From Chitinophagales bacterium (GTDB lineage Bacteria; Bacteroidota; Bacteroidia; Chitinophagales; Chitinophagaceae), in the NCBI GenBank assembly GCA_026936105.1, contig JAIXKI010000002.1, forward strand, positions 526,713 to 590,712: DNA of 64,000 bases, in the 5' to 3' direction. This document shows, piece after piece, positions 33,199 through 43,125 of the stretch. The notes below the pieces were generated by a model. The model did no database searches. It saw nothing but the letters and a program-made list of their open reading frames with translations, and was not told the origin of the DNA. How positions within the stretch are numbered: the first letter of the stretch is position 1; each line of letters begins with the position of its first letter. The translations under genes were made by a program, and so were the position numbers.

Positions 33199-36102
33199 AT
33201 GAAACTACGGTCATTTATTATTTTTTTAATTCTGTCATTTTCTATCGGTTTAAGAGCACAGCATAAGAGCAGTTTATCTGCTGCAGAATGGACCGACAGT
33301 GTTTTCAGAAGCCTGAGCGATGACGAGAAGATCGCTCAACTGATGGTGGTCCGGTCTTTTTCCAATGATACAGGTTATATTTCCAGGGTTGCTGCCCTGG
33401 TCAGAAAGTATAATGTCGGCGCTTTATGTTTTTTCCAGGGAGGGCCGGTTCGCCAGGCTGTGGCCACCAACCTTTATCAGAGTATTGCAAAGACACCTTT
33501 GATGGTCACCATTGACGGTGAGTGGGGTTTAGGAATGCGCCTCGATAGTGTTACCAAATATCCCTACCAACTGACTTTAGGCGCTCTTTCAGATCCTTCG
33601 TTGGTTTACCGGATGGGTGTGGCAGTCGGAGAACAATGTAAGCGTATTGGAGTGCAGGTCAATTTTGCGCCGGTGGTGGATGTCAATAATAATCCCAACA
33701 ATCCGGTGATCGGCTTTCGTTCTTTCGGAGAAGATAAAAACAAAGTCACTGAATTCGGATTGGCTTACATGAAAGGAATGCAGGATGCAGGTATCATGGC
33801 TTGCGCCAAACATTTTCCGGGTCATGGCGATGTGGATGTGGATTCGCACCTGGACCTGCCGGTGATCAACAAATCAATGGCTCAGCTGGATACCCTGGAA
33901 TTGGTTCCTTTCAAGGCGTTGTTCCATGCCGGTGTAGGCAGCGTGATGATCGCTCACCTGTATATTCCTGCTATTGACACGGCGAAAAACAAAGCAACTT
34001 CAATTTCAAAAAACAATGTAACCGACCTGCTGAGAAATAAGCTGGGCTACCAGGGCCTTACATTCACCGATGCCCTTGAAATGAAAGGCGTGGCCAAGTA
34101 CTGGCCGGGTGGTGAAGTGGCAGTGCAGGCATTGATTGCGGGGAATGATATGCTCTGCCTTCCTGAAAGCGTGCCCGATGCCATTGAAGCGATCAAGAAA
34201 GCGATCAGCCAGAAAAGGCTGAGCTGGAATGATATTGATAACAAAGTCAAGAAAGTGTTGCTTTCAAAATATGATCTCGGTTTAAGTAACTGGAAACCGG
34301 TAGATACGACAGATCTTGTAAAAGACCTGAACCGGAAAACAAATCAGATAATCTATGAAGTGGCGAGAAAGACGATCACTGTTCTGAGTGGTTCTCCGGT
34401 GATTTCACCATCTGCAAAGAAGATCGCTTATATCGGAATCGGCACTGCCGAACCGGATATTCTGAGTGAAAGGCTGAAAGAGGGCAGAAGTGCAGATAGT
34501 TATTTTCTTTCATACAATGACAGTACCGGCAAAGCTGCATCAATAGTGAACTCCGTCACTGAAGGAAATTATGATGCGGTGGTGATCGGCATTCATGGGT
34601 ATTCATTAAAGCCAATGAATAATTATGGAATTACGGATACGGTTCTGCAATTATGGAATCAGTTGCAATTCAAAGATCCGGTGACGCTTGTATTTGGAAA
34701 TGTACTGGCCATTAAAAATTTCTGTTCTGCAAAAAACCTTGTTGCCTGCTACCAGGATGATGATATCACCCGGCAGGTGGCTGCTGATCTTTTGAATGGC
34801 ACACTGTCAACGGAAGGAACTTTGCCTGTTTCTGTTTGCGGGTACAGATATGGTGCAGGCATAAGGCAAAAAGCAGTGATCCCACAGGTGGGCATTGGGC
34901 AAAATAAATTTAGAGCAGTGGATTCCATTATTGAAGATGCCATTGGCAAAGAAGCTTTTCCTGGTTGTGTGGTCCTTGCTGCACAGAATGGCCGTATCGT
35001 GTATCATAAAGCTTTTGGCAATTATGAATACGGTCCCTCACCGGCCATGAACTATGAAAGCATTTTTGATTTGGCATCAGTCACGAAAGTTTCTGCCACC
35101 ACTGTTTCCATCATGCGGTTGTATGATGAAAGGAAAATTGAATTGAACAAAACTCTTGGAGATTACCTGCCCTGGACCAGAGGGACTGATAAGGCTTCAC
35201 TGAAGATCAGTGATATTTTATTACACCAGGCAGGGCTTGTTCCTTTTATTCCTTTTTATAAAGAAGTGGTGGATTCTGCTACCAAACAAACGAACCCTGA
35301 TGTTTTTTCCAACAAACCTAAGCCCGGATTCACGGTGAAAGTGGCAGAAAATCTCTATTTACGAAATGACTGGGAGGACACGATTTTTCAGCGCATAGTA
35401 ACAAGCAAATTGGGCCCGCATGGAAAATATGTGTATAGCGATAATGATTTTATTTTTCTGGGGAAAATTGTAGAAGCAGTTACCGGGATGACCCTGGACC
35501 GGTATGTGCAAAAAACTTTTTATAGTAAAATGGGATTGGAGACAACAGGCTTTTTGCCCGAAAACAGATTCCCTGTTAAACGGATGGTGCCCACTGAAAC
35601 AGATAAATATTTCCGGCACCAGACCATTCAGGGTGATGTGCATGATGAAGGAGCTGCCATGTTTGGAGGTGTGGCAGGACATGCCGGATTATTTTCGGAT
35701 GCTTATGACCTGGCAACGTTATACCAGATGTTATTGAATGGCGGAGAAATGAATGATGAAAAATTCATCAGGCCTGAAACAATAAAACTATTTACAGAAT
35801 ATCATAGTGATATTAGCCGCCGTGGTTACGGGTTTGACAAACCAGACAAACCTGCCCCGGGCACAACGAATGAAAATTACAGCTCAAGGAAAGATCCGTA
35901 TCCTTCTTCGCTGGCATCACAGGAAACTTTCGGGCATACCGGTTTTACAGGTACCTGTGTCTGGGTGGATCCTAAATACAATATTGTGTATGTGTTTCTT
36001 TCCAACAGGGTCTATCCGACGAGATACAATAATAAGATATCTCAAATGGAAATAAGAGGAAAGATCCAGGATGCTATTTACCGGGCATTAGGAATTCAAT
36101 AA
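33199..36102 (+). CDS. Glycoside hydrolase family 3 fused to a serine beta-lactamase-like domain
   Basis: A 967-residue secreted protein with signal peptide (residues 1-20). The GH3 domain (about 28-370) has KHFPGHGDVDVDSHLDLP at 204-221, and the nucleophile-type Asp291 in TFTDALEMKG, resembling NagZ-like N-acetylglucosaminidases. Residues of about 370-570 are the GH3 C-terminal domain. The last 390 residues are a class C beta-lactamase/esterase-like domain with SVTK at 627-630, a Tyr motif in KYVYSDNDF and HTGFTG near the end. The pairing suggests periplasmic work on peptidoglycan fragments (inference). Known in Bacteroidota as a fusion type. It may be monocistronic, with ricT convergent 9 bp away. 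Confidence 0.9.
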   Translation: MKLRSFIIFLILSFSIGLRAQHKSSLSAAEWTDSVFRSLSDDEKIAQLMVVRSFSNDTGYISRVAALVRKYNVGALCFFQGGPVRQAVATNLYQSIAKTPLMVTIDGEWGLGMRLDSVTKYPYQLTLGALSDPSLVYRMGVAVGEQCKRIGVQVNFAPVVDVNNNPNNPVIGFRSFGEDKNKVTEFGLAYMKGMQDAGIMACAKHFPGHGDVDVDSHLDLPVINKSMAQLDTLELVPFKALFHAGVGSVMIAHLYIPAIDTAKNKATSISKNNVTDLLRNKLGYQGLTFTDALEMKGVAKYWPGGEVAVQALIAGNDMLCLPESVPDAIEAIKKAISQKRLSWNDIDNKVKKVLLSKYDLGLSNWKPVDTTDLVKDLNRKTNQIIYEVARKTITVLSGSPVISPSAKKIAYIGIGTAEPDILSERLKEGRSADSYFLSYNDSTGKAASIVNSVTEGNYDAVVIGIHGYSLKPMNNYGITDTVLQLWNQLQFKDPVTLVFGNVLAIKNFCSAKNLVACYQDDDITRQVAADLLNGTLSTEGTLPVSVCGYRYGAGIRQKAVIPQVGIGQNKFRAVDSIIEDAIGKEAFPGCVVLAAQNGRIVYHKAFGNYEYGPSPAMNYESIFDLASVTKVSATTVSIMRLYDERKIELNKTLGDYLPWTRGTDKASLKISDILLHQAGLVPFIPFYKEVVDSATKQTNPDVFSNKPKPGFTVKVAENLYLRNDWEDTIFQRIVTSKLGPHGKYVYSDNDFIFLGKIVEAVTGMTLDRYVQKTFYSKMGLETTGFLPENRFPVKRMVPTETDKYFRHQTIQGDVHDEGAAMFGGVAGHAGLFSDAYDLATLYQMLLNGGEMNDEKFIRPETIKLFTEYHSDISRRGYGFDKPDKPAPGTTNENYSSRKDPYPSSLASQETFGHTGFTGTCVWVDPKYNIVYVFLSNRVYPTRYNNKISQMEIRGKIQDAIYRALGIQ

Positions 36103-36111
36103 AGAAACAGC

Positions 36112-37371
36112 TTACTTCTTATCAGGCTTTTGAGGCCTCTGCTGATTAGGATTGGGTTGATTCCTGTTTGGGTTTTGTTGCTGTTTACTCCTTTGCTGAT
36201 TTTGTTGTTGTCCTTTTTGAGGTCCGCTGCTCTGCTTTCTGTTTTGATGGTTTTGTAGCTGTCCTTTCTGCTGTTGTTTTCTTTTCTTATCTGCTTTTTC
36301 CAGACTTCTTAAGCTGATATGGCCAACGACATCCACAAATTCATGCTCTATTTCTTTGGCTTTTGCAGCGGTGAGATCCACTGATTCTAATTCTTCAGGG
36401 ATCACTCCCTGCTGATTCAATGATTTTATTTTTTTCACTCGCTCAATGGTGAGCGGATATTGCTTATTGCTGTCGGGCAATGAATACCACATCAGGTCTT
36501 TAAAAATATCCTTCTTAACCAGATTGGCAGTTCCCTTTGCTACCTGTATGGTATCACAATTTTCCGGGAAATGTTGCAATGCATCAAGGTAAGTGTCCAG
36601 TTCATAATTCAGACAGCATTTTAACCTTCCGCATTGGCCACTGAGTTTTGCCTGATTAATGGATAAATTCTGATAACGTGCTGCAGTTGTAGTTACAGAC
36701 TTAAATTCATTGATCCAGGTGGAGCAGCAAAGTTCTCTGCCGGAACTGCTGATACCTCCCACTTTTGCAGCTTCCTGGCGGGCGCCTATCTGGCGCATTT
36801 CAACTTTCAGTTTGAATTCTGATGCATACACTTTGATCAGTTCCCTGAAATCAACTCTCCCGTCAGCGATATAATAAAAGGTCGCCTTACGGCCATCTGC
36901 CTGCATCTCCACCAGGCTCACCTTCATATCCAGCTTCAGTTGCTTGGCGATGGCACGGCTTTTTATCAGGGCATCCCGCTCACGGGCCCTGTTTTGTTTC
37001 CATAACTCAATGTCACGGTCATTGCTGCGGCGTAATACTTTTTTCATCTCAGGATTGTCTTCTTTCACTCCTTTCTTTTTCATCTGAAGCCTGACTATTT
37101 CACCGCTTAGTGATACTTCACCCACATCAAATCCGCTGACACCTTCAACAGTTACGAGATTGCCTTTGGTAAAATATTGGGAAGTTGTATTTCTGAAAAA
37201 ATCCTTACGGCTGCCGTTGTGAAAACTGACCTCTATTACACGGCAACTGTTTTCATCATCAATGACTGGAATATCCTGCAGCCAGTCATAAGTATTCATG
37301 CGGTTGCAACCGCCGGAACTGCATCCGCCTCCTTTACTGCTGCATCCTCCACCGCAATTAGCACAACCCAT
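36112..37371 (-). CDS. ricT: RicT-like PSP1 domain protein (YaaT family)
   Basis: A 419-residue protein. The first 24 residues are a Cys/Gly cluster (MGCANCGGGCSSKGGGCSSG), followed by a PSP1 domain with ADGRVDFRELIKVYASEF and the Cys-rich ELCCSTWI and QCGRLKCCLNYE blocks. In Bacillus, RicT is part of an iron-sulfur complex that affects mRNA maturation by RNase Y. The last 65 residues are low complexity, rich in Gln, Asn, Pro and Lys. holB lies upstream on the same strand; holB-ricT linkage is common in bacteria, here with a 287-bp gap that contains an inverted repeat CCTGCC-TTCAT-GGCAGG (37613-37629) and no gene. Confidence 0.9.
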   Translation of the reverse strand: MGCANCGGGCSSKGGGCSSGGCNRMNTYDWLQDIPVIDDENSCRVIEVSFHNGSRKDFFRNTTSQYFTKGNLVTVEGVSGFDVGEVSLSGEIVRLQMKKKGVKEDNPEMKKVLRRSNDRDIELWKQNRARERDALIKSRAIAKQLKLDMKVSLVEMQADGRKATFYYIADGRVDFRELIKVYASEFKLKVEMRQIGARQEAAKVGGISSSGRELCCSTWINEFKSVTTTAARYQNLSINQAKLSGQCGRLKCCLNYELDTYLDALQHFPENCDTIQVAKGTANLVKKDIFKDLMWYSLPDSNKQYPLTIERVKKIKSLNQQGVIPEELESVDLTAAKAKEIEHEFVDVVGHISLRSLEKADKKRKQQQKGQLQNHQNRKQSSGPQKGQQQNQQRSKQQQNPNRNQPNPNQQRPQKPDKK

Positions 37372-37658
37372 ATCTGAGATTTATAATTAATAAAATTTTA
37401 AACCGGGATCAGAAGTTGACCGGCCGCCGGTACAATTTTCTTTTTGTGTCTTTTTTCTGCGAGTTGTATTCAGGATAGCACACCTGTCATACATCCAATG
37501 AGAATTGCCCGCTATTCTGTTCTACTGAATGAAGCGAACCAATGATCGTATATGCTGAAGTAACAATAGACACTTTAATAAAATTGACGGACGGGAAAAC
37601 TTTTCATCCCTGCCTGCCTTCATGGCAGGACTTTCCTTTTTTCACTTTATCTTGCTCC

Positions 37659-38870
37659 TCAGGTATTCAAAAATACAATTTTGTCCTGAATAATATGGTA
37701 TAGTTTGATGGTGAGGGCGTGAAAGAGGATCTTTGAATTAGCGTTTCGTTCAATATAATAGGAGGCTTTGTCCAGTTCTTCGATGATAGACCGTTGCTGC
37801 TCAATGCCTGCGATCCTGTTCAGCCTTTCTGCAAAATCCCTCTCACTCTCATTGATCGCATTTTCACCCATAATGCGGAGACGGATGGATGTTTCCAGTA
37901 AATGATTGAAATAACGCAGAAATTGTTTTTGTTTTTCCCTGCCCAACCTGCTTGCTTCTTCCACCCATTTGGTCTGTGCCACAGGTCCGGTTTTCATGAT
38001 TGCATTCAACCAGTCACGAAGTAATGCCTCCCAGTTTTCCTCCGAATTTTCTACCAGTTGAAGCGCTTCACGATAGTTCCCATCGCTGATGCCTGCTATC
38101 TGCCTTGCCGCTGCAGGCGATACTTTGTTGTTTTGGATCAGTACTTCTTCCACATCAGATGCCGATAAGGAAGGTATCTTGATCAATTGACAGCGGCTGA
38201 CAATAGTGGGCAGGATCAGGTTTTCATTTTCTGTTATCAGAATAAAAAGTGTATTGGCGGGCGGCTCTTCGATCAGTTTGAGCAGTTTATTTCCTTCAGC
38301 ACCCAGGTATTCTGCCATCCAAAGGATCAAAACTTTGTATTCGCTCTCAAAACTTTTCAGATTCAGTTTCCGGATGATATCGTTACATTCGTTGGCAGTG
38401 ATATTTCCTTGTTTGTTTTCGGCATTGATGGCCTGCAGCCAGTCATAAACGTCTCCATACGGAGTCTTTTTTATAAAACTTCTCCATTCGTTGATGTAAT
38501 CGGTGCTTACCGGAGGAGTTCCGGCTTTTTTGGTTACTACAGGATAGGAGAAATGAATATCAGGATGAATGAGCTGCTCCGATTTTATGCAGCCGCTGCA
38601 GGTTCCGCAGGAATCACTGAGATTTACAGGCTGCAGATTTTCGGCTGGTTCATCTCCAAATAAGGAAGTCATTGTCTGTGGAGCTTTTGCTCCGGGCTGA
38701 GGGCTTATTTTCTCACAAACCAGATATTGTGCAAATGCAATAGCCAATGGCAAAGTTCCGCTTCCTTCTTTTCCCCGAAAAAGCAAAGCATGGCTGAGGC
38801 GGTTGTGCTGTACCATTTCGATGAGCTGTTGCTTGATCTCCTTTTGACCTATGACCGCAGAAAATTTCAT
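37659..38870 (-). CDS. holB: DNA polymerase III delta-prime subunit
   Basis: Clamp-loader subunit, 403 residues. The N-terminal AAA+ domain starts with VIGQKEIKQQLIEMVQHNRL, then HALLFRGKEGSGTL (a relaxed P-loop) and a zinc-type Cys set CGTCSGCIKSEQLIHPD. The sensor region has LLKLIEEPPANTLFILITEN, and TIVSRCQLIKIPSL carries the SRC motif. The C-terminal helical collar domain is complete. Upstream of ricT on the same strand. An intrinsic terminator from the upstream peroxidase gene precedes its start, so holB probably has its own promoter. Confidence 0.92.
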   Translation of the reverse strand: MKFSAVIGQKEIKQQLIEMVQHNRLSHALLFRGKEGSGTLPLAIAFAQYLVCEKISPQPGAKAPQTMTSLFGDEPAENLQPVNLSDSCGTCSGCIKSEQLIHPDIHFSYPVVTKKAGTPPVSTDYINEWRSFIKKTPYGDVYDWLQAINAENKQGNITANECNDIIRKLNLKSFESEYKVLILWMAEYLGAEGNKLLKLIEEPPANTLFILITENENLILPTIVSRCQLIKIPSLSASDVEEVLIQNNKVSPAAARQIAGISDGNYREALQLVENSEENWEALLRDWLNAIMKTGPVAQTKWVEEASRLGREKQKQFLRYFNHLLETSIRLRIMGENAINESERDFAERLNRIAGIEQQRSIIEELDKASYYIERNANSKILFHALTIKLYHIIQDKIVFLNT

Positions 38871-38898
38871 GGACAGCGAAAATAAGTTTTTGATAAGT

Positions 38899-38922
38899 AA
38901 AAAAGCGACCGGCGGTCGCTTT
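38899..38922 (-). terminator. Intrinsic terminator of the glutathione peroxidase gene
   Basis: On the minus strand, AAAGCGACC and GGTCGCTTT form a perfect 9-bp stem with a 3-nt loop (stems 38902-38910 and 38914-38922) followed by T residues. It separates gpx from holB. Confidence 0.85.
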
Positions 38923-38955
38923 CAAAAAATTATTTTGAACTACCGTAATACAATA

Positions 38956-39522
38956 CTAGTTCAGGTATTTCAACACTTCGTCACTCATCGGGTTCACTTT
39001 GTTATGGAAAACGGCAATGAGGTTGCCTTTTTCATCCAAAAGAAATTTGGTGAAATTCCAGGTAATGGGATTTCTCAGATAATCTTTCCATGCCAGGTCC
39101 TTAGAATTACCGGCAGGAACATTTTTAGAAAGCTCCCTGGATTGGTCAACCATCCATTTGAAAAGAGGGTGGATATCATTGCCGGCCACTGAAACTTTTT
39201 CCGCCATCGGGAAAGTGACGCCGTAATTCTTTTTGCAGAACTCGGCTATTTCCTGATTGGTACCCGGCTCCTGTTGACCAAAGTTGTTGGCAGGAAAGCC
39301 CACGATCACCAGTTTGTTTTTGTATTTCTCGTATAATTTTTCAAGGTCATCGTATTGCGGAGTGTTACCGCATTTGGATGCCGTGTTCACGATCAGGATC
39401 TTTTTCCCTTTGAATTGAGAAAAGTCAATTTCACCACCGGCCAGCCCCGGCACTTTAAAATCGTAAATGGATTCACCGGACAAAAAAGCTGTCAGTACTG
39501 CCATAATAAGAAGTGATTTCAT
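38956..39522 (-). CDS. Glutathione peroxidase family protein
   Basis: A 188-residue secreted or membrane-tethered peroxidase with a short signal-like N-terminus (MKSLLIMAVLTAFLSGES). The peroxidatic Cys51 is in NTASKCGNT, and WNFTKFLLDEKG supplies Trp and Asn of the tetrad. As in the paralogue at 6803, the Gln of the FPxNQF motif is not kept (FPANNF). Since Bacteroidota usually lack glutathione, such enzymes are likely thioredoxin-dependent. It has its own terminator and stands alone. Confidence 0.9.
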   Translation of the reverse strand: MKSLLIMAVLTAFLSGESIYDFKVPGLAGGEIDFSQFKGKKILIVNTASKCGNTPQYDDLEKLYEKYKNKLVIVGFPANNFGQQEPGTNQEIAEFCKKNYGVTFPMAEKVSVAGNDIHPLFKWMVDQSRELSKNVPAGNSKDLAWKDYLRNPITWNFTKFLLDEKGNLIAVFHNKVNPMSDEVLKYLN

Positions 39523-39588
39523 AAATAGTGATTATTAATGTGATCTTTTATTTTAATTGTCTGTGATTGCCGCTGTTGTTCAAAGTTA

Positions 39589-40986
39589 CTATTGCTTTTC
39601 AAAGCAACCCAGATCCGCAAGCCCTACAGGCCTGATATTCCCATCCAGATCTATGTTAACACTTGTAGCTACTCCTTTGTTCAGTGCAGGAGAACCATTT
39701 TTGAGTCTGAAATTGTAGTAGTTTTTATTGGTGCTGATGGAATCAAACAAAGGGTCTTCATTGTTGAGAATCTGGTTGGAAGTGATATCAGAAGGTGTGG
39801 TCTTTATTTTCCAGAGATCATGATCAAAATTCACATTGAAGACAGTGTTTCCGTTTTTGGCCACGGTCACTTCGTCATCCACGCCTCCGCCTTCGCCCCA
39901 GAAAATGCAATTGACGAACTGTGCATTCAGGTTTGAAGAACTGATCACGTTGTTGTCGGAAACAAAGTTTGTGACAGTGAGCACAGGGTTTTTATGCTGG
40001 ATAAAAGTATTGGAATAGCTGGCCACGGTACAGTGAATAAAATCATAATTGCCGCCTTTCAGCAGGTAAATATTTTTTCCGCAATTGGTGATCAGGCAGT
40101 TGGTTGCCCTCACACTGGAATTGACTGCAATGATGCCTGCATCAAATGAATTGTCAATGATGCATTGGTTGAGCACAACCTTCGGATCCGCATTTACCGA
40201 AGGGTCCTGCACAGCAATGGATTGGTATGAATTTTTGATCACGGCATAGTTTAGAATGTTATTATAGCTGCCTGAATTGAAATAGATCCCGGGCCAGCTT
40301 GCCGGGAAAAATTTATAAGGATCGTCCAGTCTTTCCCCGCTGAAGTAAACACGGTCTGCAGTATCTTTTTCTCCGTTTACCTGCAATGTTCCGTCAATGA
40401 TTATGGGTGCACCGGCATTTACATAAATGCGGCAACCTTTATTGATGGTCAGTGTCCTGTTTGGAGCAACATACAGATATCCTAATATCACATAAGGCAG
40501 ATCATTATTCCAGGTTTCATTAGTGGTTATTTCTTTATTTACCAGGAAATGTGCATTCTGCCCCCATGCTTCCAGTTGAACGATCTTGTTCTTGCCGTTA
40601 TAGCTTACCTGAATGCTATCCCTGATCACAAAAGGCAAATCTCCCGATCCAGGATCTACATTTACCTGAACAAATACATAGACACTATCATTGGCATTGA
40701 TCTCTATATTGCCGGCTTCAGGCCCCATAGTACCATCAACATTTATTTTGAATGCAGAACCGGATCCGCCCATTAGTTTTACAGAAGTCAGCCTGAGTTT
40801 TTGATTGTTTTGGTTCACGATCTTGAAAGATTGGGTGATGGAACCTGAGGTCACGAACACCGTATCGTATTTTAATGTGTCTGCCGAGATCAGTACGGCG
40901 GCGTCGGGTGAAGTGATGAAAGAGCCTTTCTTACAGGAAAAGAAAACAAGAAGGATGGATATGGACAGTATTCCGAGGGTCTTCAT
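39589..40986 (-). CDS. Surface lipoprotein with right-handed beta-helix, choice-of-anchor Q type
   Basis: A 465-residue lipoprotein: signal peptide with lipobox FFSC followed by KKG. Residues of about 25-140 form an Ig-like beta domain (DTLKYDTVFVTSGSITQSFK). From about 150 on, repeated short Asn-rich turns (ATNCLITNCGKNIYLLKGG, FVNCIFWGEGGG) fit a parallel beta-helix. The C-terminus (GSPALNKGVATSVNIDLDGN and LADLGCFE) is the choice-of-anchor Q motif seen in Bacteroidota surface proteins. It may bind or cleave polysaccharide, but no catalytic residues can be assigned. ATG 40986 is the start; the codon at 40995 is TTG. Confidence 0.8.
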   Translation of the reverse strand: MKTLGILSISILLVFFSCKKGSFITSPDAAVLISADTLKYDTVFVTSGSITQSFKIVNQNNQKLRLTSVKLMGGSGSAFKINVDGTMGPEAGNIEINANDSVYVFVQVNVDPGSGDLPFVIRDSIQVSYNGKNKIVQLEAWGQNAHFLVNKEITTNETWNNDLPYVILGYLYVAPNRTLTINKGCRIYVNAGAPIIIDGTLQVNGEKDTADRVYFSGERLDDPYKFFPASWPGIYFNSGSYNNILNYAVIKNSYQSIAVQDPSVNADPKVVLNQCIIDNSFDAGIIAVNSSVRATNCLITNCGKNIYLLKGGNYDFIHCTVASYSNTFIQHKNPVLTVTNFVSDNNVISSSNLNAQFVNCIFWGEGGGVDDEVTVAKNGNTVFNVNFDHDLWKIKTTPSDITSNQILNNEDPLFDSISTNKNYYNFRLKNGSPALNKGVATSVNIDLDGNIRPVGLADLGCFEKQ

Positions 40987-41016
40987 TGGGTTCAAAAATA
41001 ATAGAACTATTTCATA

Positions 41017-41715
41017 TTATCGAGAGGCATAGCAAAGTGTGGCAACACTCAGTCTCGTATTTTCAGCTTTCAGGAGCTCAGATCCGCAGGATTCCAGTGT
41101 AGCGCCGGTAGTGATCACGTCATCTACCAGGAGAATATGTTTATTCTTAATCGTCTCCGGTCTTACCAGTACAAATTTTCCTTCCATGTTCTTCCACCTC
41201 TCGATCCTCCCTTTTTTGGTTTGTGTTTCCGTAAACTGAGGCCGGATGATTACATCGTTCAGTACAGGCAGGTTCATGACTTCAGCCATTCCTTTGCATA
41301 ATAGCATGGATTGATTATACCCTCTTCTCTTTTCTTTCGTCGGAAAAAGCGGAAGCGGTATCAAAGCATCTGCATCAAAGCGGCCTGATCTTTTGATGCT
41401 GTTTCCCATCAATCTTCCTAACTGTAATCCCAGTTCTCTGTTTCTTCTGTATTTCACCTGGTGCACCAGGTTTTGTATCAGGGATTCTTTTGTGAAATAG
41501 TATTGCGAAGTTGCATTCTCTAATGCCAGCCTCCCCCAGAATTTCTTTTCAACCGGATTACCGGGATGAATCTCAAAATCAGTGTGAGGCAAAGCAGCGA
41601 TACAATGCATGCAAAGATTGCTTTCGTTGCTTAACAGATCGCTGCCGCAGCCGGCACATACATGCGGGAATAGAAAATGAAGGAATGATTCTTTTATTTC
41701 CCGGAAGCTGATCAT
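41017..41715 (-). CDS. comF: ComF family protein
   Basis: A 232-residue protein of the ComF/GntX phosphoribosyltransferase family. N-terminal zinc-type cysteines (HVCAGCGSDL and NLCMHC) precede the PRTase domain, whose PRPP loop is LLVDDVITTGATLES near residues 195-209. ComF helps DNA uptake in naturally competent bacteria, probably on the cytoplasmic side. It lies 36 bp after radA on the same strand, and comEC is elsewhere in the window, so a DNA-uptake capacity is plausible but unproven. Confidence 0.9.
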   Translation of the reverse strand: MISFREIKESFLHFLFPHVCAGCGSDLLSNESNLCMHCIAALPHTDFEIHPGNPVEKKFWGRLALENATSQYYFTKESLIQNLVHQVKYRRNRELGLQLGRLMGNSIKRSGRFDADALIPLPLFPTKEKRRGYNQSMLLCKGMAEVMNLPVLNDVIIRPQFTETQTKKGRIERWKNMEGKFVLVRPETIKNKHILLVDDVITTGATLESCGSELLKAENTRLSVATLCYASR

Positions 41716-41751
41716 TGACCTGTTTACTGTTTTAAAATGATATCCGGTCTA

Positions 41752-43125
41752 TCAGAACAGATAGCGGTACAGTTCTTCCACCCTGCTCATCATAACCACT
41801 TCAATTTTGAAAGTCTGTTTGGAAAGTCCTTTTTGGTTATACCGCGATACAAATATTTTTTCAAATCCAAGCTTTTCAGCTTCCGCTATCCGCTGCTCAA
41901 TTTTATTTACTGCCCTGATCTCGCCACTCAGGCCTACCTCGCCTGCAAAACATATATTCTGGGGCAGGGGCACATCTTCATAAGAAGATAACAGCGCACA
42001 AAGAACAGCGAGGTCGATGGATGGATCTTCTATTTTCAGTCCGCCGGCAATATTCAGAAATACATCTTTTACTCCAAAGTGAAAGCCTCCTCTTTTTTCC
42101 AAAACGGCCAGCAACAATTGTAACCGCCGCAGGTCAAAACCGCTGACAGTCCTTTGCGGGGTTCCATACACCGACTGTGTGACCAGCGCCTGTACTTCTA
42201 TCAGTAAAGGCCTGAGCCCTTCTATTGTTGCCGCAATGGCGATGCCGCTGAGATGTTCTTCTTTCTGTGTGATCAATATCTCACTCGGATTTAGTACTCC
42301 ACGCATTCCTTCATCAGTCATTTCATAGATCCCCAATTCTGCGGTGCTGCCGAAACGGTTTTTGAGTGTGCGGAGGATGCGGTAAGCATAGTGGCGGTCA
42401 CCTTCGAACTGAAGTACGGTATCCACCATGTGTTCCAGAATTTTTGGACCTGCAATGCTACCGTCTTTGGTGATATGACCGATCAGAATGACGGGAGTGT
42501 TGGTTTCTTTAGCGAACCGCTGGAACTCTGCAGCACATTCCCTGATCTGTGAGACGCTTCCGGGAGATGAATCAATATGTTGTGTTTGCAGCGTTTGAAT
42601 GGAATCAATGATTACCAGTTGTGGTTTTAATTTTTTTATCTCCTGGAAGATTACCTGAACAGAGGTCTCGGTGAGAAGATAAAAATTTTCATTCATTAAC
42701 TTCAGCCGGTCGGCTCTCATCTTGATCTGCTGTTCGCTCTCTTCGCCACTGATGTACAGGACAACTGTATCTTTCAAATGCAAACCGTTTTGAAGAAACA
42801 AAGTTGACTTGCCGATTCCGGGTTCGCCGGCAACCAATATGATACTTCCCGGAACGATGCCTCCACCCAACACCCTGTTCAACTCAGCGTCGGAAGTGAT
42901 GATCCGTTTTTCTTCACTGCTGGAGATCTCATTGAGAGTAACGATCTTGTTTGCTCTTTTATCCTGATTGTAGTTCTTCCAAATGTTATTGTCCTTCAGT
43001 GTATCTTTTTGTATCAGTTCTTCCACAAACGTATTCCATTGCCCGCATGAAGGACACTGACCTAACCACTTTACACTTTCGTAACCGCAATTCTGACAAA
43101 AGAAAGCTGTCTTAACTTTACTCAT
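41752..43125 (-). CDS. radA: DNA repair protein RadA
   Basis: A 457-residue RecA-like helicase that promotes branch migration in recombination. The order is: N-terminal C4 zinc finger (CQNCGYESVKWLGQCPSCG), Walker A GEPGIGKST, Walker B near LVIIDSIQTL, the RadA-specific KNRFG (in RTLKNRFGSTAELGIYEM) and a C-terminal Lon-protease-like domain. All catalytic motifs are intact. It is followed closely by comF. Upstream lies a 475-bp gap with a minus-strand terminator and no gene. Confidence 0.95.
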   Translation of the reverse strand: MSKVKTAFFCQNCGYESVKWLGQCPSCGQWNTFVEELIQKDTLKDNNIWKNYNQDKRANKIVTLNEISSSEEKRIITSDAELNRVLGGGIVPGSIILVAGEPGIGKSTLFLQNGLHLKDTVVLYISGEESEQQIKMRADRLKLMNENFYLLTETSVQVIFQEIKKLKPQLVIIDSIQTLQTQHIDSSPGSVSQIRECAAEFQRFAKETNTPVILIGHITKDGSIAGPKILEHMVDTVLQFEGDRHYAYRILRTLKNRFGSTAELGIYEMTDEGMRGVLNPSEILITQKEEHLSGIAIAATIEGLRPLLIEVQALVTQSVYGTPQRTVSGFDLRRLQLLLAVLEKRGGFHFGVKDVFLNIAGGLKIEDPSIDLAVLCALLSSYEDVPLPQNICFAGEVGLSGEIRAVNKIEQRIAEAEKLGFEKIFVSRYNQKGLSKQTFKIEVVMMSRVEELYRYLF

